From positions 2,480,001 to 2,544,000 of the forward strand of contig NZ_CP063657.1 of NCBI RefSeq assembly GCF_015209745.1: a DNA stretch of 64,000 bases. Reading direction: 5' to 3'. The notes beneath the pieces are model-generated. The model had not been told where the DNA came from. It ran no database searches and worked only from the letters and a program-made list of their open reading frames with translations. This DNA is from Lysobacter avium. GTDB lineage: Bacteria; Pseudomonadota; Gammaproteobacteria; Xanthomonadales; Xanthomonadaceae. This document shows, piece after piece, positions 51,832 to 62,425 of this stretch (its first letter is position 1; each line of letters begins with the position of its first letter). The translations under genes and the position numbers were made by a program.

Positions 51832-54756
51832 TCAGAATCTCAGGTCGGCACGCAGATAGAAATAACGGCCGCCCGGGATGTCGTAGGTCGACGCGTCATA
51901 GCCGTTGAGCGAGCACGACAGGCAGATCGGCGGATCCTTGTCGGCGAGGTTGTTGACGCCTGCGGTCAGCTGCAGGCCCTGCTGCCAGTCGAAGCGGTAG
52001 CCAACCTGCAGGTCGTTGTAGGTGGTGGCGGGCAGGGTGTTGGTGCCGTCAGCCGGATTGCTGCACACCGCAAAGGCGACCGCATCCCCGCATTCCTCCT
52101 TCAGCTCACTGATGTGGCGCACGCTCCATGAGGCGTTCCATTGGTCGCGGCGCCAATCCAGCCGGGCCGTCGAAGTCCAGTCAGGGATCGCGCTGTCATT
52201 GACCTCGATCCCCACGGCCCGCGGCTGCACTTGCCCGGCGGCACCGACTGCCTGGTAACGGGTGACCAGCGTGTTCTGCCAGGACAGCTTGAACCGCCCG
52301 GCCGCCGTCTCCGGCAACGACCAGAAGAGGTTGGCATCCCATCCGTCGGTCTTGATTGAGCCAAGATTGGTGAGCCGGTTGCTGAAACTGTTGATGCCGC
52401 CGATCGAGGAGCGGGTGATGCCATCGCAGTACAGCGGGTCCAGGGTCTGCACGCACAGGTCCAACTGGGTCTGGGCGTCGATGGCCTGCACCGCGCCCTC
52501 CAGACTGTGGCGATAGAAGGTCAGCTCCAGGTCGAGCCGGTCCGACCACGAGGCGCCGCTGGCGAATCCGGGGCTGAACACCAGGCCGGTCGTGAAGCTG
52601 CGCGCGGTTTCCGGTTCCAGGTCGCGGTTGCCGCCGGTGGTGACCGAGATCTGGCTGTTGGCCTGCACCGCGCCGGTGGGCACGCCCAGCGCGGCGCAGT
52701 TGGCGGGATTGCCGCGCGGCGCGCTGCCATCCAGGCCGATCAGGCACGGATCGCTGATCTGCAGGTCGGCGCGGCTTGCCGAGCCGAACAGCTCACCGAT
52801 GGATGGCGCCCGGAACCCCTCGGCATAGGTCGCGCGCAGCAGCAGCTCGTCGGCAACCTGCCAGCGCAGTCCGTACTTGGGCGTGAACTGGCTGCCAAAG
52901 GTCGAGTAGTCCGAGTAGCGTCCGGCCAGGCTCAGCTCCAGGCTCTTGCCGAAGGTATCGGGCTTGAGCAGCGGCACGTTGAGTTCGACATACGCCTCGC
53001 TGACGTTGTAGTCCCCCGACGTCGGCAGCGATGGCACGCCGTTGTAGAAACCCGCGACCGTCAGCGCGTCGGGCTGGTAGGACCCCTCGTAGCGGCGGTG
53101 TTCGGCGCCGGCGGCGAAGGAAAGCGGACCCGCCCACAGCTCCGCCAGATCGCCGGAGATATTGGCGCTGAACACGTCCAGCGTCTGCTCACTGCGATCA
53201 CGCACCACCGGCTGGATCCAGGCCAGCATGTCGGGGGTCAGCGTGCCCGGCCCGCCAAACACGTTCAGCGGCACGCAGCCTGCGGTCGCCGCGCAGACCG
53301 CCGGGTCACCCAGGGCAATGGCGATGTTGCGGATGTCGTAACTGCCGTAGTTGGTCTGGCGCGCCTCGTTTTTGGCGGTGGAGAAGTTGGCGTCCCAGAA
53401 CCACGAGCGGTCGCCGGCGTCCAACCGGCCCTCCAGCCCGGCAGCGAAGTAACGCGTGTCCACGTTCTGCTCGTAGACCCGCGGTCCGCCCTCGACCGGG
53501 CGCCGGCCGATCATGACCAGGTTGATGTCGTTCTGCGGGGTGTTCGGATCATCCACCGAGACCAGGTCGAAGCCGAACGGGTTGTACGGATTGGCCGCCG
53601 ACACGAACATGCCGTCAGCAATCGCATTGCCGGTGCCGGCATCGGCGCCCAGGAACAGCGGCTCCGGCGCGGCCTGGTTGACCGACTCGCGCCGGTTGGC
53701 CAGCACCTTAGCGTAGGCCTGCACCCTGTCGTTGAAGTAGAAGCGGTACTGGCCGAACACGCCGGTGCGCGTGGACGGCGTCAGCAGCATGTTGTATTCG
53801 GCGAAGTTGAACCGGTCGGCGGTCGCAAAGCAGTGGAACCCGTCGGTGCGATCGCAGCCGGTCTGCGCCGGGTCGTAGAACGGGTCGTTGTCGCCCTGGT
53901 TGGGCGTCAGGTCGAGCTCGGCGCCGGTGTTGGGATCGATCAGGATGAATCGCCCGCGCGGCGTGCCCGAGCTGCCAAATGTCAGCCCGGTGCCCGGGGT
54001 GGGAAAGCGCGACTGCTCGCGGGTGCTGGCGTAGATCGGTTCCTGCTCCACGCGGCTGGCGCCGATGAAGAAATTGCTGCGCTCGGTGTTCATGCCCCAG
54101 GCCAGGTCCAGCCCCTTCTGGGTGCCGTCGCCCTTGCCGTACTGGCCGTAGTTCAGGGTTACCTGCCCACCGTCGAAATCACGCCGGGTGATGATGTTGA
54201 CCACCCCGGCGATCGCGTCGGAGCCGTACAGCGAGGACGCGCCGTCCTCGAGCACATCGATGCGCTCCACCAGCGCCAGCGGGATGGTGTTCAGGTCGGT
54301 GGTTGCGCCCACCCCCGACGCGGAGGACTCGTTGACCCAGCGCACGCCGTCGACCAGCACCAGCACACGCTTTGCGCCCAGGTTGCGCAGGTCGACCTGG
54401 GCCGAGCCGGCACCCACGCCGTCGCCATTGGGCGAGAAACCGAAGTTGCCCGAGGAGTTGAACTTGGTGTTGAGCGCCGAACCCGAGCCGGTCAGCGACT
54501 GCAGGATGTCGCCCACCGAGGTCAGGCCGGTGCGGTCGATGTCCTCTCGGGTAAGGGTCTGCACCGGCGTCTGGCTTTCAATCTCCGCCTTGCGGATGCG
54601 GGTACCGGTGACCTGGACACTGTCCAGGGTGGTCGCGCTGCGGCCGTCTTGCTGGCCGTCGGCGGTTGGCGGTTGCTGCGCGGCGGCGGGCAGCGACGCG
54701 CCCAACAGGCACAGCGCGACAGCGGCCACCAGTGGGTGGCGACAAGGTGCGTTCAT
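51832..54756 (-). CDS. TonB-dependent outer-membrane receptor
   Basis: A 974-residue TonB-dependent transporter with a signal peptide ([19 protein letters not shown]), a plug domain ([73 protein letters not shown]) and a barrel ending in [11 protein letters not shown] (terminal Phe). [13 protein letters not shown] is typical of the Xanthomonadaceae peptide/carbohydrate receptors. Ligand unknown. The ATG at 54756 places the signal peptide at the very N-terminus; the frame continues upstream to 54852. Confidence 0.94.
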   Translation of the reverse strand: MNAPCRHPLVAAVALCLLGASLPAAAQQPPTADGQQDGRSATTLDSVQVTGTRIRKAEIESQTPVQTLTREDIDRTGLTSVGDILQSLTGSGSALNTKFNSSGNFGFSPNGDGVGAGSAQVDLRNLGAKRVLVLVDGVRWVNESSASGVGATTDLNTIPLALVERIDVLEDGASSLYGSDAIAGVVNIITRRDFDGGQVTLNYGQYGKGDGTQKGLDLAWGMNTERSNFFIGASRVEQEPIYASTREQSRFPTPGTGLTFGSSGTPRGRFILIDPNTGAELDLTPNQGDNDPFYDPAQTGCDRTDGFHCFATADRFNFAEYNMLLTPSTRTGVFGQYRFYFNDRVQAYAKVLANRRESVNQAAPEPLFLGADAGTGNAIADGMFVSAANPYNPFGFDLVSVDDPNTPQNDINLVMIGRRPVEGGPRVYEQNVDTRYFAAGLEGRLDAGDRSWFWDANFSTAKNEARQTNYGSYDIRNIAIALGDPAVCAATAGCVPLNVFGGPGTLTPDMLAWIQPVVRDRSEQTLDVFSANISGDLAELWAGPLSFAAGAEHRRYEGSYQPDALTVAGFYNGVPSLPTSGDYNVSEAYVELNVPLLKPDTFGKSLELSLAGRYSDYSTFGSQFTPKYGLRWQVADELLLRATYAEGFRAPSIGELFGSASRADLQISDPCLIGLDGSAPRGNPANCAALGVPTGAVQANSQISVTTGGNRDLEPETARSFTTGLVFSPGFASGASWSDRLDLELTFYRHSLEGAVQAIDAQTQLDLCVQTLDPLYCDGITRSSIGGINSFSNRLTNLGSIKTDGWDANLFWSLPETAAGRFKLSWQNTLVTRYQAVGAAGQVQPRAVGIEVNDSAIPDWTSTARLDWRRDQWNASWSVRHISELKEECGDAVAFAVCSNPADGTNTLPATTYNDLQVGYRFDWQQGLQLTAGVNNLADKDPPICLSCSLNGYDASTYDIPGGRYFYLRADLRF

Positions 54757-54897
54757 CGACTTCTCTCTCCCTAAGAATGTTTCGAAGCGCCACACCCCTG
54801 TTTGCGACGACGCACTGTTGTAAACAATCCCGGGGCCCGCCACAAGATGCACAGCTTCCCGCCCGAACCTGCATGAGCGGTCGAGAGGTGTCCCAAC

Positions 54898-55704
54898 TCA
54901 AATTGCGCCGGTCACCAGCAGGCTCACCGCCACCACCACCAGGAACACCGCGAATATCCGCTTCAGCGCATCCCCGTGCAGGCGGTGCGCCAGCCGCGTG
55001 CCCAGTGGCGCGGCAAAGATCGACGCGATGGCCACGCCGATCGCCGCCGGCAGGTAGACATAGCCGATGGCATGCGCGGGCAAGGCCCCGGCCGGCGCGT
55101 GCATCGCATAACCCACCGCGCTGGCGAATCCGATCGCCACGCCGCACGCCGACGAGGTACCGACTGCGCGCACCGGCGCAACGCCGCGCCACACCAGCAG
55201 CGGCACCGTCATGCTGCCGCCGCCGATCCCGACCACTGCCGACAGCGCGCCGATGCCGCCGCCGGCGGCGAGGATGGGCCAACCTCGCGGCGCCGGCTGC
55301 CCGGTCGCGCCTCCCTGTCGCGGACGGCCGAACTGCAGTTGCGCCGCCGCCAGCAGGCAGTAGCCGGCGACGATCCAGCGCAGCACGTCGTCACCGATCT
55401 GGACCGCCGCCCCGCTGCCCAGCCAGCCACCCACCAACAGCCCCGGCACCATCCACGCCACCGTCGGCCACAGCACACTGCCGCGACGCGCGTGGGCGCG
55501 GGCGGACGCCGCCGCGGTAAGGATGATGCTGGCCAGCGAACTGGCCAGGGCGGCGTGCATCGCCGCTTCCGGCGGCACGCCCATCAGCGGCAACAGCCAC
55601 ACCAGCGCCGCCACCAGCACCAGTCCACCGCCGACGCCCAACAGACCTGCAAGCACACCCACCACCACGCCCAACAGGGGGAACAACAGCCACCACGCGC
55701 TCAT
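54898..55704 (-). CDS. TauE/SafE family sulfite/sulfonate exporter-like permease
   Basis: A 268-residue inner-membrane protein with about eight hydrophobic segments in two repeats. Each has a glycine-rich TauE signature (GVLAGLLGVGGGLVLVAAL and GALSAVVGIGGGSMTVPLLV). Family members move sulfite, sulfoacetate or similar organosulfur anions. The ATG at 55704 (GGGA upstream) is preferred; another in-frame ATG at 55719 is possible. Its substrate is not evident from neighbours. Confidence 0.92.
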   Translation of the reverse strand: MSAWWLLFPLLGVVVGVLAGLLGVGGGLVLVAALVWLLPLMGVPPEAAMHAALASSLASIILTAAASARAHARRGSVLWPTVAWMVPGLLVGGWLGSGAAVQIGDDVLRWIVAGYCLLAAAQLQFGRPRQGGATGQPAPRGWPILAAGGGIGALSAVVGIGGGSMTVPLLVWRGVAPVRAVGTSSACGVAIGFASAVGYAMHAPAGALPAHAIGYVYLPAAIGVAIASIFAAPLGTRLAHRLHGDALKRIFAVFLVVVAVSLLVTGAI

Positions 55705-55838
55705 CGCAATTCCCGTCATCAAGTGCCGATAGTGGAACATAGCCGGGCCGTGAACCCGGTCGGTTCGCCTCCGGTGGCAAGAGCCGGATGGGCATGTGCG
55801 GCCCGTGGAGTTCATTGACGCTCGGATATAGTCGGCGG

Positions 55839-57881
55839 ATGCGATCCAACGCCCTGCTCCTGCCTGTGCTTCTAGCCGCGCTCGCGATTCCATCGGCCGC
55901 GTTCACCCAATCGAGTGCCACCGCCGGCCGGCCCGGGGGTGGTCTGGCGGGTTCGGCCCACTCTGTCGCAACGCCACCTGGCGCGGCCCAGGTTGATCCG
56001 CAACGCGAACGCATCGGCAATGCGATTGCGGAGGCTGAGCGCGGTCAGTTCAATGCCGCCCAGTACGCCGACCTGTCCGGCCACCCCCTGTTCCCGTGGG
56101 TGGAGTACGCGGCGATCGCGCGCGACATCAATACGCTGCCGCGGTCGCGCGCCGAGGCATTCCTCAAGCAGCACCAGGGCACCGCCGTCGCCGGGGTGTT
56201 CCGCCAGGCGTGGCTAGCTGCCAGCGACCGTCGCGACGATCCATCCGCCGTGCTTTCGGCGTGGAGCGAGGACATCAAGAGCACGGCCCTGCGCTGCGCG
56301 TGGCTGGATGCGCGCCACGCGCTGGGCCGGGTGGACACCGACTGGACGCAGCAGGCGCAGGCGGTCTGGACCAGCACCGGCAAGTCCCTGCCCGATGCCT
56401 GCGACCCCGTCTTTGCCACCCTGGAGAGCCGCGGCGAACTGCCTTCCTCGCTGCGCTGGCAACGACTGGAGCTGGCCGCCGAGGAATGGGACGGCGGGGT
56501 CATGCGCGCGATTGCCCGCGGCCTGCCGGCCGCCGAGCGTGGCCTGGCGGAGGACTACGCGGCGTTCATCGACACTCCCCATGCACGCGCCCTGCAATGG
56601 CCCAAGACCGACCGCAGCCGCCGCGTCGCCTCGCAGGGGCTGGCCAAGCTGGGCAAAGCCGACCCGGATCGGGCCGAGTCACTGCTGCCGCAGTACGCCA
56701 GCGCGCTGAACTTCAGCGAGGCCGATCGCGGCCGCGTGCTGTACCAGATCGCCCTGTGGACGGTGGCGTCCTACCTGCCCGATTCGGCGCGCCGCCTGAA
56801 CGCGGTGCCCGCGGCAAGTTACGACCCGCGCCTGCATGAGTGGCGCGTGCGCGAGGCGCTGTCGCGCTCGGACTGGCCCGCGGCGCTGGCCGCAATCCGC
56901 AAGATGGGCGCTGAGCAGCGAAACGACTCGCGCTACACCTATTTCGAGGCCCGCCTGGCCGAGCTGGGCGGCGACAAGGCCACCGCGCAGGCGAAGTACC
57001 GCGAGGCCGCGCGCTTCCCCGAATTCCACGGGTTCCTCGCCGCCGACCGCATCGACCAGCCTTACGCGCTGTGTCCGGCCACCGTCCAGGCCGATCCAGC
57101 CACACGCGCCGCGGTGGCGGCCAACCCGGCGCTGCAGCGCGCGATCGGCCTGCACCTGCTCGGCCGCAGCGGCTGGGCGGCGAAGGAATGGGCCGACGCG
57201 GTGGCAGGTTTCAACGACACCCAGCGCCAGGTCGCGGTGCAGATCGGGCAGGCCAACGGCTGGTTCGACCGCGCCGTGTTCTGGCTGGGCAAGGCGCCCG
57301 GGGAGCTGCAGCTTTACGACATGCGCTTTCCGCTGCACCACGACACGACGATCCGTCGCGAAGCGGCGCGCAACAATATCGATCCTGCCTGGGTCGCAGC
57401 GGAGATCCGTGCCGAGAGCATCTTCAATCCGAAGGCGCGCTCGGGGGCGAATGCGATGGGCCTGATGCAGGTCCTCCCGACCACCGGCGAAGCGGTCGCG
57501 CGACGCATCGGCCGCGGCTGGGGCGGCGCTTCCAGCCTGTACGACCCGGACACCAACATCGTCCTGGGCACCGCCTACCTGCGCCAGATGCTGGATCAGT
57601 ACGGCGGCAAGCCCTACTTCGCCATCGCCGGCTACAACGCCGGCCCCGCACCGCTGACGCGCTGGCAGACCCAGCGTCCGAACATGGACGCGGACTTCTG
57701 GATCGAGACCATCAGCTACAAGGAAACCCGCGAATACGTTGCCCGCGTGCTCGCCTTCAGTGTGATCTACGACTGGCGCCTGGACGGCGATGCCCTGCGC
57801 CTGAACGATCGCATGCACGGTCGCACCAACGCAGCGCGCAAGCCGTTCGCGTGCCCCGCGCCTGCGGCGGGACGGTCATGA
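55839..57881 (+). CDS. slt: soluble lytic murein transglycosylase (Slt70-like)
   Basis: Periplasmic peptidoglycan lytic enzyme of 680 aa. It has a signal peptide ([17 protein letters not shown]), a long alpha-superhelical U-domain, then a C-terminal SLT/lysozyme-like domain from about residue 505. The catalytic Glu is in [20 protein letters not shown]; the downstream motifs [13 protein letters not shown] and [15 protein letters not shown] are present. It cleaves MurNAc-GlcNAc bonds, forming 1,6-anhydro ends. cca follows 37 bases later, as in other Xanthomonadaceae. Confidence 0.94.
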   Translation: MRSNALLLPVLLAALAIPSAAFTQSSATAGRPGGGLAGSAHSVATPPGAAQVDPQRERIGNAIAEAERGQFNAAQYADLSGHPLFPWVEYAAIARDINTLPRSRAEAFLKQHQGTAVAGVFRQAWLAASDRRDDPSAVLSAWSEDIKSTALRCAWLDARHALGRVDTDWTQQAQAVWTSTGKSLPDACDPVFATLESRGELPSSLRWQRLELAAEEWDGGVMRAIARGLPAAERGLAEDYAAFIDTPHARALQWPKTDRSRRVASQGLAKLGKADPDRAESLLPQYASALNFSEADRGRVLYQIALWTVASYLPDSARRLNAVPAASYDPRLHEWRVREALSRSDWPAALAAIRKMGAEQRNDSRYTYFEARLAELGGDKATAQAKYREAARFPEFHGFLAADRIDQPYALCPATVQADPATRAAVAANPALQRAIGLHLLGRSGWAAKEWADAVAGFNDTQRQVAVQIGQANGWFDRAVFWLGKAPGELQLYDMRFPLHHDTTIRREAARNNIDPAWVAAEIRAESIFNPKARSGANAMGLMQVLPTTGEAVARRIGRGWGGASSLYDPDTNIVLGTAYLRQMLDQYGGKPYFAIAGYNAGPAPLTRWQTQRPNMDADFWIETISYKETREYVARVLAFSVIYDWRLDGDALRLNDRMHGRTNAARKPFACPAPAAGRS

Positions 57882-57918
57882 GCCGGGGGTCGGCACGGCG
57901 CGTGCAAGTGGTGAGCCG

Positions 57919-59145
57919 GTGAATATCTACCTGGTCGGCGGCGCGGTGCGCGACCGCCTGCTCGGGCTGCAGCCTGGCGACCGCGACTGGGTGGTGGTCG
58001 CTGAGACGCAGGCGTCTATGGAAGCAGCCGGCTTCAAACCGGTCGGCCGCGACTTCCCGGTGTTCCTGCATCCCGACACCGGCGAGGAGCACGCACTGGC
58101 GCGCACCGAACGCAAATCCGGGCGTGGCTACCGCGGCTTTGTGGTCGACGCCGATCCATCGGTGTCGCTGGAGGAGGACCTGGGCCGGCGCGATTTCACC
58201 ATCAACGCCATCGCCCAAGATGCCCACGGTGGACTGGTCGATCCGCACGGCGGCGCCGCCGACATCCAGGCGCGGGTGTTGCGCCACGTCGGTCCGGCAT
58301 TCGTGGAAGACCCGCTGCGGGTGCTGCGCGCGGCGCGCTTCATGGCCCGTTTCGCCCCGTTGGGATTCACCGTCGCTCCCGAGACGATGGCCCTGATGCG
58401 GGAGATCACCGCCTCGGGCGAGCTGGCCGAACTGGTGCCCGAGCGCGTGTGGCAGGAACTGCGCCGCGCCCTCGCCAGCCAGCGGCCCTCGGCCTTCCTG
58501 CGCACCCTGCACGAGGCCGGCGCACTGGCGGTCGTGCTGCCGGAAGTCGAGGCGCTGTATGGCGTCCCGCAACGGGCCGAGTTCCACCCCGAGATCGATA
58601 CCGGCGTGCACGTCGAGCTGGTGTGCGACATGGCGGCCCGGCTGGCGCCCGGTGACGAGCTGATCGGGTTTGCCGCCCTCACCCACGACCTGGGCAAAGC
58701 GCTGACGCCCGCGCATGTGCTGCCGCGCCATATCGGCCACGAGCAGGCCGGCATTGCGCCGCTGCGGGCGCTGTGCGAGCGCCTGAAAGTCCCCACCGAG
58801 CACCACCAGCTGGCCGTCATCGCCTGCCGCGAGCACCTCAACGTGCACCGTTTCGACGAGCTTCGCGCCAGCACCGTGGTGACCCTGATCGAGCGCTGCG
58901 ACGGCTTCCGCAAACCGGGCCGGATCGACCAGCTCGCGACCGTCTGCGAGGCCGACAAGCGCGGCCGCACCGGCCATGCCGACGACCCCTACCCCCAGGG
59001 CGACAGCCTGCGCGCAGCCCACGCCGCGGCACGGGCGGTGCGCACCGACGCCCTTCGGGAAGGCCTTAGCGGTCCGGCGATCGGCAAAGCGATGCGCGAG
59101 GCCCGGATCGCCGCGGTGGCCGCCGCGACCGGCAAGCGCACCTAG
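57919..59145 (+). CDS. cca: multifunctional CCA tRNA nucleotidyltransferase with HD domain
   Basis: Adds CCA to tRNA 3' ends. 408 aa. The nucleotidyltransferase head carries [15 protein letters not shown], the metal pair in GDRDWVV, and [10 protein letters not shown]. The body helix contains [18 protein letters not shown]-terminal HD domain ([16 protein letters not shown], then HLPRH-like sites) gives phosphatase/2'-nucleotidase/phosphodiesterase activities in E. coli-type Cca. It starts with GTG at 57919. Confidence 0.95.
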   Translation: MNIYLVGGAVRDRLLGLQPGDRDWVVVAETQASMEAAGFKPVGRDFPVFLHPDTGEEHALARTERKSGRGYRGFVVDADPSVSLEEDLGRRDFTINAIAQDAHGGLVDPHGGAADIQARVLRHVGPAFVEDPLRVLRAARFMARFAPLGFTVAPETMALMREITASGELAELVPERVWQELRRALASQRPSAFLRTLHEAGALAVVLPEVEALYGVPQRAEFHPEIDTGVHVELVCDMAARLAPGDELIGFAALTHDLGKALTPAHVLPRHIGHEQAGIAPLRALCERLKVPTEHHQLAVIACREHLNVHRFDELRASTVVTLIERCDGFRKPGRIDQLATVCEADKRGRTGHADDPYPQGDSLRAAHAAARAVRTDALREGLSGPAIGKAMREARIAAVAAATGKRT

Positions 59146-59176
59146 CTTCCTGCCGTCCCGCGTTCGCGTAGCCGGC

Positions 59177-59593
59177 TTACGGGAGACGCGCGTCCAGCCG
59201 CTGCAACCACCGCGCAACCGGTGTCGCCGACAGCAGCAGGCCGGCCAGCACGCCCAGCGAATTGGCCAGCGCATCGGCCACGTCGCCCATCCGGTCCGTG
59301 GTCATGCTGGCCTGGGCGAATTCCAGGCCGATGCCGAACGCGATGATGACCAGCGCCATAAGCGCCTGGGTGCGCATCCGCGCGAACAACAAAACCGCGC
59401 CCGCTGCAAGCACGCCATAGCCGAGAAAGTGCTGCACCTTGTCGAAGCCGGAAATATCCACCGGCGGCAGGTCATCGGGGGACATCAGCGAACCGACCGC
59501 CACCAGCACGAACAGCAGCAGCCACAGCGAGAGCCACAGCCACGGCCGCCGGAACGGCCGCATCAACGGCAGACGCTGCGGCGTCGCGGTCAC
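59177..59593 (-). CDS. VanZ-like membrane protein
   Basis: A 138-residue protein with four hydrophobic segments and a polar loop FDKVQHFLGYGVLAAG between the first two, as in VanZ-family proteins. Function unknown; one relative confers low-level teicoplanin resistance in enterococci, which should not be assumed here. Its ATG overlaps the stop of the upstream MidA-type methyltransferase gene, so they are co-transcribed. Confidence 0.85.
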   Translation of the reverse strand: MTATPQRLPLMRPFRRPWLWLSLWLLLFVLVAVGSLMSPDDLPPVDISGFDKVQHFLGYGVLAAGAVLLFARMRTQALMALVIIAFGIGLEFAQASMTTDRMGDVADALANSLGVLAGLLLSATPVARWLQRLDARLP

Positions 59594-60810
59594 AGACGGA
59601 AACTCAGGTCGCCGGCGAGGAAGGCGGCACCGAATTCAACGTCCTTCTCGAAGCCCATGACCTGGAACCGCTCGCCCATCTCGCTGGGCAGGGTCAGCCG
59701 CTTGACCTCGTTGATCCGCTGCTGGCGCAGCGCATCGTCCTTGATCGACTCGATGCGCTCCAGCACGCCTGCCATGCCGTTGCCCAGCAGGAAGCTGGCC
59801 TGGCTGCAGTAACCGGCAAAATCGAAACCGGCCGCATCCCCCGCTTCGGCCAGCGCGGTGAAATCCACCGACGCGGTGATGTCCTGCAGCCCCGGCCAGA
59901 GCAGCGGATCGGCGTGCATGCGGTGACGGTAGTAGGCGCGCAGGGTGCCGTCGCTGCGTTCGAGCTGGTAGTACTCGCCGCGCGGATAGCCGTAGTCGAC
60001 GAACAGCATCGCCCCCCGGCGCAGTCCGCCGGCGACCGCCTGGATCCAGTACGGCAGTTGCGGCAACACCTCCGAGCGGTAGCCGTCGGGCAACGGCTCC
60101 TGCAGGCGCAGGCCGACATGATGCACGGCGCTGGCGAGGAACGCGTCGGCCAGGCGCAGTTCGCGGGCGAACCCCTGCGCGGTCGCCACCACGTGCTCCT
60201 CGTGCACCTGCCCGTCCTGCAGCACAAAGCGCGGCGTCGGCAAGGCATCGATCACCTCGTTGGCAAACACCACGCCGTCCCAGTCATCATCGAAGGGGGC
60301 GTCCAGCCACTCCACCAGGTCGAAGACGGGCCCGATCAGCGTCTCACGCAGCCGTTCGCGCTGGCGCTCGCGCAGCTGCGCGCTGGGCTCCAGGATGGCG
60401 TAGCGGTCGGGAAGCGCGTCCAGCTCCAGCAATCGCTTCAGGGCGACCTCGGCGAATGCGCCGGTACCGCCGCCCAACTCGAGGATGCGCGCCTCCGGCC
60501 CGCATTGCTGGATGACCGGGGCAAGCGATTCGGCCACGCAGGCGGCGAAGATCGGCCCCAGCTCCGGGGCGGTGATGAAGTCACCCTCGGCGCCGAACTT
60601 GCTCGCCCCCGCGCTGTAATAGCCCAGCCCGGGCGCATACAGGGCCAGCTCCATGAAGCGGGAAAACGGGATCGCGCCGCCGTTGTCGGCAATCTGCTGC
60701 TCGATGACGGCCTGCAGCTGCGCGCTGTGGGCGAGCGCTTCGGCGGCCGGTGGCGGGAGGTCGAACGGGTTGGGAGAGGCGTGGCTCACTGGGGTCGCTC
60801 GCATTGGCAT
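59590..60810 (-). CDS. SAM-dependent methyltransferase, MidA/NDUFAF7 (DUF185) family
   Basis: A 406-residue protein. The DUF185 N-terminal stretch is GGAIPFSRFMELALYAPGLG then YYSAGASKFGAEGDFITAPE. SAM motif I is ARILELGGGTGAFAE. The NEVIDALP stretch is characteristic. The human relative NDUFAF7 dimethylates an arginine of respiratory complex I; a bacterial substrate is not established. It overlaps the VanZ-like gene and is divergent from the pteridine reductase gene. Confidence 0.92.
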   Translation of the reverse strand: MPMRATPVSHASPNPFDLPPPAAEALAHSAQLQAVIEQQIADNGGAIPFSRFMELALYAPGLGYYSAGASKFGAEGDFITAPELGPIFAACVAESLAPVIQQCGPEARILELGGGTGAFAEVALKRLLELDALPDRYAILEPSAQLRERQRERLRETLIGPVFDLVEWLDAPFDDDWDGVVFANEVIDALPTPRFVLQDGQVHEEHVVATAQGFARELRLADAFLASAVHHVGLRLQEPLPDGYRSEVLPQLPYWIQAVAGGLRRGAMLFVDYGYPRGEYYQLERSDGTLRAYYRHRMHADPLLWPGLQDITASVDFTALAEAGDAAGFDFAGYCSQASFLLGNGMAGVLERIESIKDDALRQQRINEVKRLTLPSEMGERFQVMGFEKDVEFGAAFLAGDLSFRL

Positions 60811-60860
60811 TGCGGTGGGCAGTCGAGCAGGATAACGACTTGTGCCTTAAGGAATCCGCC

Positions 60861-61640
60861 ATGTCCCGCCCCGTCGCCCTGGTCACCGGCAGCGCCAAAC
60901 GCATTGGCGCGCAGATCGCCCGCACCCTGCACGCCGCCGGATACGACCTGGCGCTGCACTACCGCAGCTCTCGCACCGAGATGGAGGCGCTGGCGGCCGA
61001 ATTGGAGGCGGCGCGTCCCGGCAGCACCCTGATCGTGCAAGCCGACCTGGCCGATTTCGACCGGCTGCCGGAAATGATCGTCCGCACCGTCGGCCGCTTC
61101 GGGCGGCTGGACGGTCTGGTCAACAACGCCTCAGGCTTCACACCGACGCCGATCGGCAAGGCGACGCCGCAGCAGTGGGACGCGCTGTTTGCCAGCAACG
61201 CGCGCGCGCCGTTTTTCCTCGCCCAGGCCGCCGCACCGCATCTGGCGGTCCACGGCGGCGCGATCGTCAACATGATCGATATCTACGCCGAACGCCCGCT
61301 GGCTGGCCACACGATCTACTGCATGGCCAAGGCCGCGCTGCTCATGGCGACCCGCTCGCTGGCCGTCGAGCTCGGACCGCAGGTGCGGGTCAATGCCGTT
61401 GCCCCCGGCGCAATCCTGTGGCCGCACGACGCCACCGCCGAGGACCCCGCGGCCGCCGCGCACGGATCCCAAATCCCGCCCGCCACGGCGGACCAGGCGG
61501 AAAAACTGGCACGCACGCCCCTGCAGCGCACGGGCACCCCGGCCGAGGTGGCCGAGGCAGTGCGATGGTTGCTGCAGGATGCGAGCTATTGCACCGGCCA
61601 GGTCGTGCACGTGGACGGCGGCCGGATGCTCGCCGGCTGA
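60861..61640 (+). CDS. pteridine reductase, short-chain dehydrogenase family
   Basis: A 259-residue SDR. The cofactor-binding motif is ALVTGSAKRIGAQIARTLH, where TGSAKRIG is the pteridine-reductase variant of TGxxxGxG and the Arg favours NADPH. NNAS is present, and the active site runs IDIYAERPLAGHTIYCMAKAA, with Tyr and Lys in YCMAK and an Asp in the usual Ser position, as in PTR1-type enzymes. It would reduce dihydrobiopterin or dihydrofolate, fitting the nearby folK and folB. AAGGA precedes the ATG by seven bases. Confidence 0.9.
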   Translation: MSRPVALVTGSAKRIGAQIARTLHAAGYDLALHYRSSRTEMEALAAELEAARPGSTLIVQADLADFDRLPEMIVRTVGRFGRLDGLVNNASGFTPTPIGKATPQQWDALFASNARAPFFLAQAAAPHLAVHGGAIVNMIDIYAERPLAGHTIYCMAKAALLMATRSLAVELGPQVRVNAVAPGAILWPHDATAEDPAAAAHGSQIPPATADQAEKLARTPLQRTGTPAEVAEAVRWLLQDASYCTGQVVHVDGGRMLAG

Positions 61641-61646
61641 GGCAGG

Positions 61647-61841
61647 CTACTCGCCCGCAGATGCCTCGGCGCGGCGACGCAGTTCGTACTCCTTCGCTTC
61701 TTCCCCGCCTTCGTCGTTGCGGATCTGCCGGCGCAGGAACAGGTGGATGCCCAGCGGCACCATCACCAGCAGGAAGATGGAGCCGCCCAGGGACAGCCAG
61801 CCCACGGGCTTGGTCAACAGTTCAACCAGGATCGGATGCAT
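61647..61841 (-). CDS. small DUF3149-like membrane protein
   Basis: 64 residues: a short N-terminus (MHPILVELLTKPVGW), one transmembrane helix (LSLGGSIFLLVMVPLGIHLF), and a charged cytoplasmic tail (RRQIRNDEGGEEAKEYELRR). The layout resembles DUF3149-type single-pass proteins. Function unknown. It starts 70 bases downstream of folK on the same strand. The longer frame reaching 62231 is antisense or shadow sequence. Confidence 0.65.
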   Translation of the reverse strand: MHPILVELLTKPVGWLSLGGSIFLLVMVPLGIHLFLRRQIRNDEGGEEAKEYELRRRAEASAGE

Positions 61842-61911
61842 CGCGCGCCTCCTTGTGGCGGTGTCGATGCGTCCATCGTGCCCTATTGCGGCGCGGCGAT
61901 CTTGAGCGCGA

Positions 61912-62412
61912 TCAAATCCCGACGGCGTCGTCGAGTGACACGGTGGGCAGTGCCATGTCGCGCTCGGGATGGATGTCCCACAACTGTGCGAGGGTGCGGC
62001 CGTCGCCGGGCACCACCACGTCAGGGGCGATGTCCGCCAGCGGACGCAGCACGAAGGCGTGTTGCAGGTCCGGCCGCGGGATGCGCAGGTTGCCGGGACC
62101 CGACAGCACGCGGTCATCGAACAGGACGATGTCGATGTCCAGGGTGCGATCGCCGAACCGCGGCCCGCTGCGATCGCGCTGGTGCGTGTCCTCCAGCGCG
62201 TGCAGCCAGTCGTGCAGGGCCACCGGGTCAAGCTCGGTTTCGATCACCGCCGCGGCGTTGAGGAAATCACTGCCCTCGAACCCCACAGCGCGGGTGCGGT
62301 ACACCGGCGAGAGGACCATGTCACCAAAACGCTCTTGCAGTTCCTGCACCGCGCGGCGCAAGTGCAGCACCGGTTCCAGGTTGCTGCCCAGGCTGAGGTA
62401 GGCGCAGCTCAC
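61912..62412 (-). CDS. folK: 2-amino-4-hydroxy-6-hydroxymethyldihydropteridine diphosphokinase
   Basis: Pyrophosphorylates 6-hydroxymethyl-7,8-dihydropterin in folate synthesis. 166 aa. AYLSLGSNLEP at the N-terminus, the pterin-binding stretch SPVYRTRAVGFEGSDFLNAA, and the family signature RFGDRTLDIDIVLFDD, where the two metal-binding Asp residues sit, are all present. It starts with GTG at 62412, 14 bases after the stop of the mechanosensitive channel gene. It is part of a folB-channel-folK run. Confidence 0.93.
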   Translation of the reverse strand: MSCAYLSLGSNLEPVLHLRRAVQELQERFGDMVLSPVYRTRAVGFEGSDFLNAAAVIETELDPVALHDWLHALEDTHQRDRSGPRFGDRTLDIDIVLFDDRVLSGPGNLRIPRPDLQHAFVLRPLADIAPDVVVPGDGRTLAQLWDIHPERDMALPTVSLDDAVGI

Positions 62413-62425
62413 GCCGGCGCTCCGG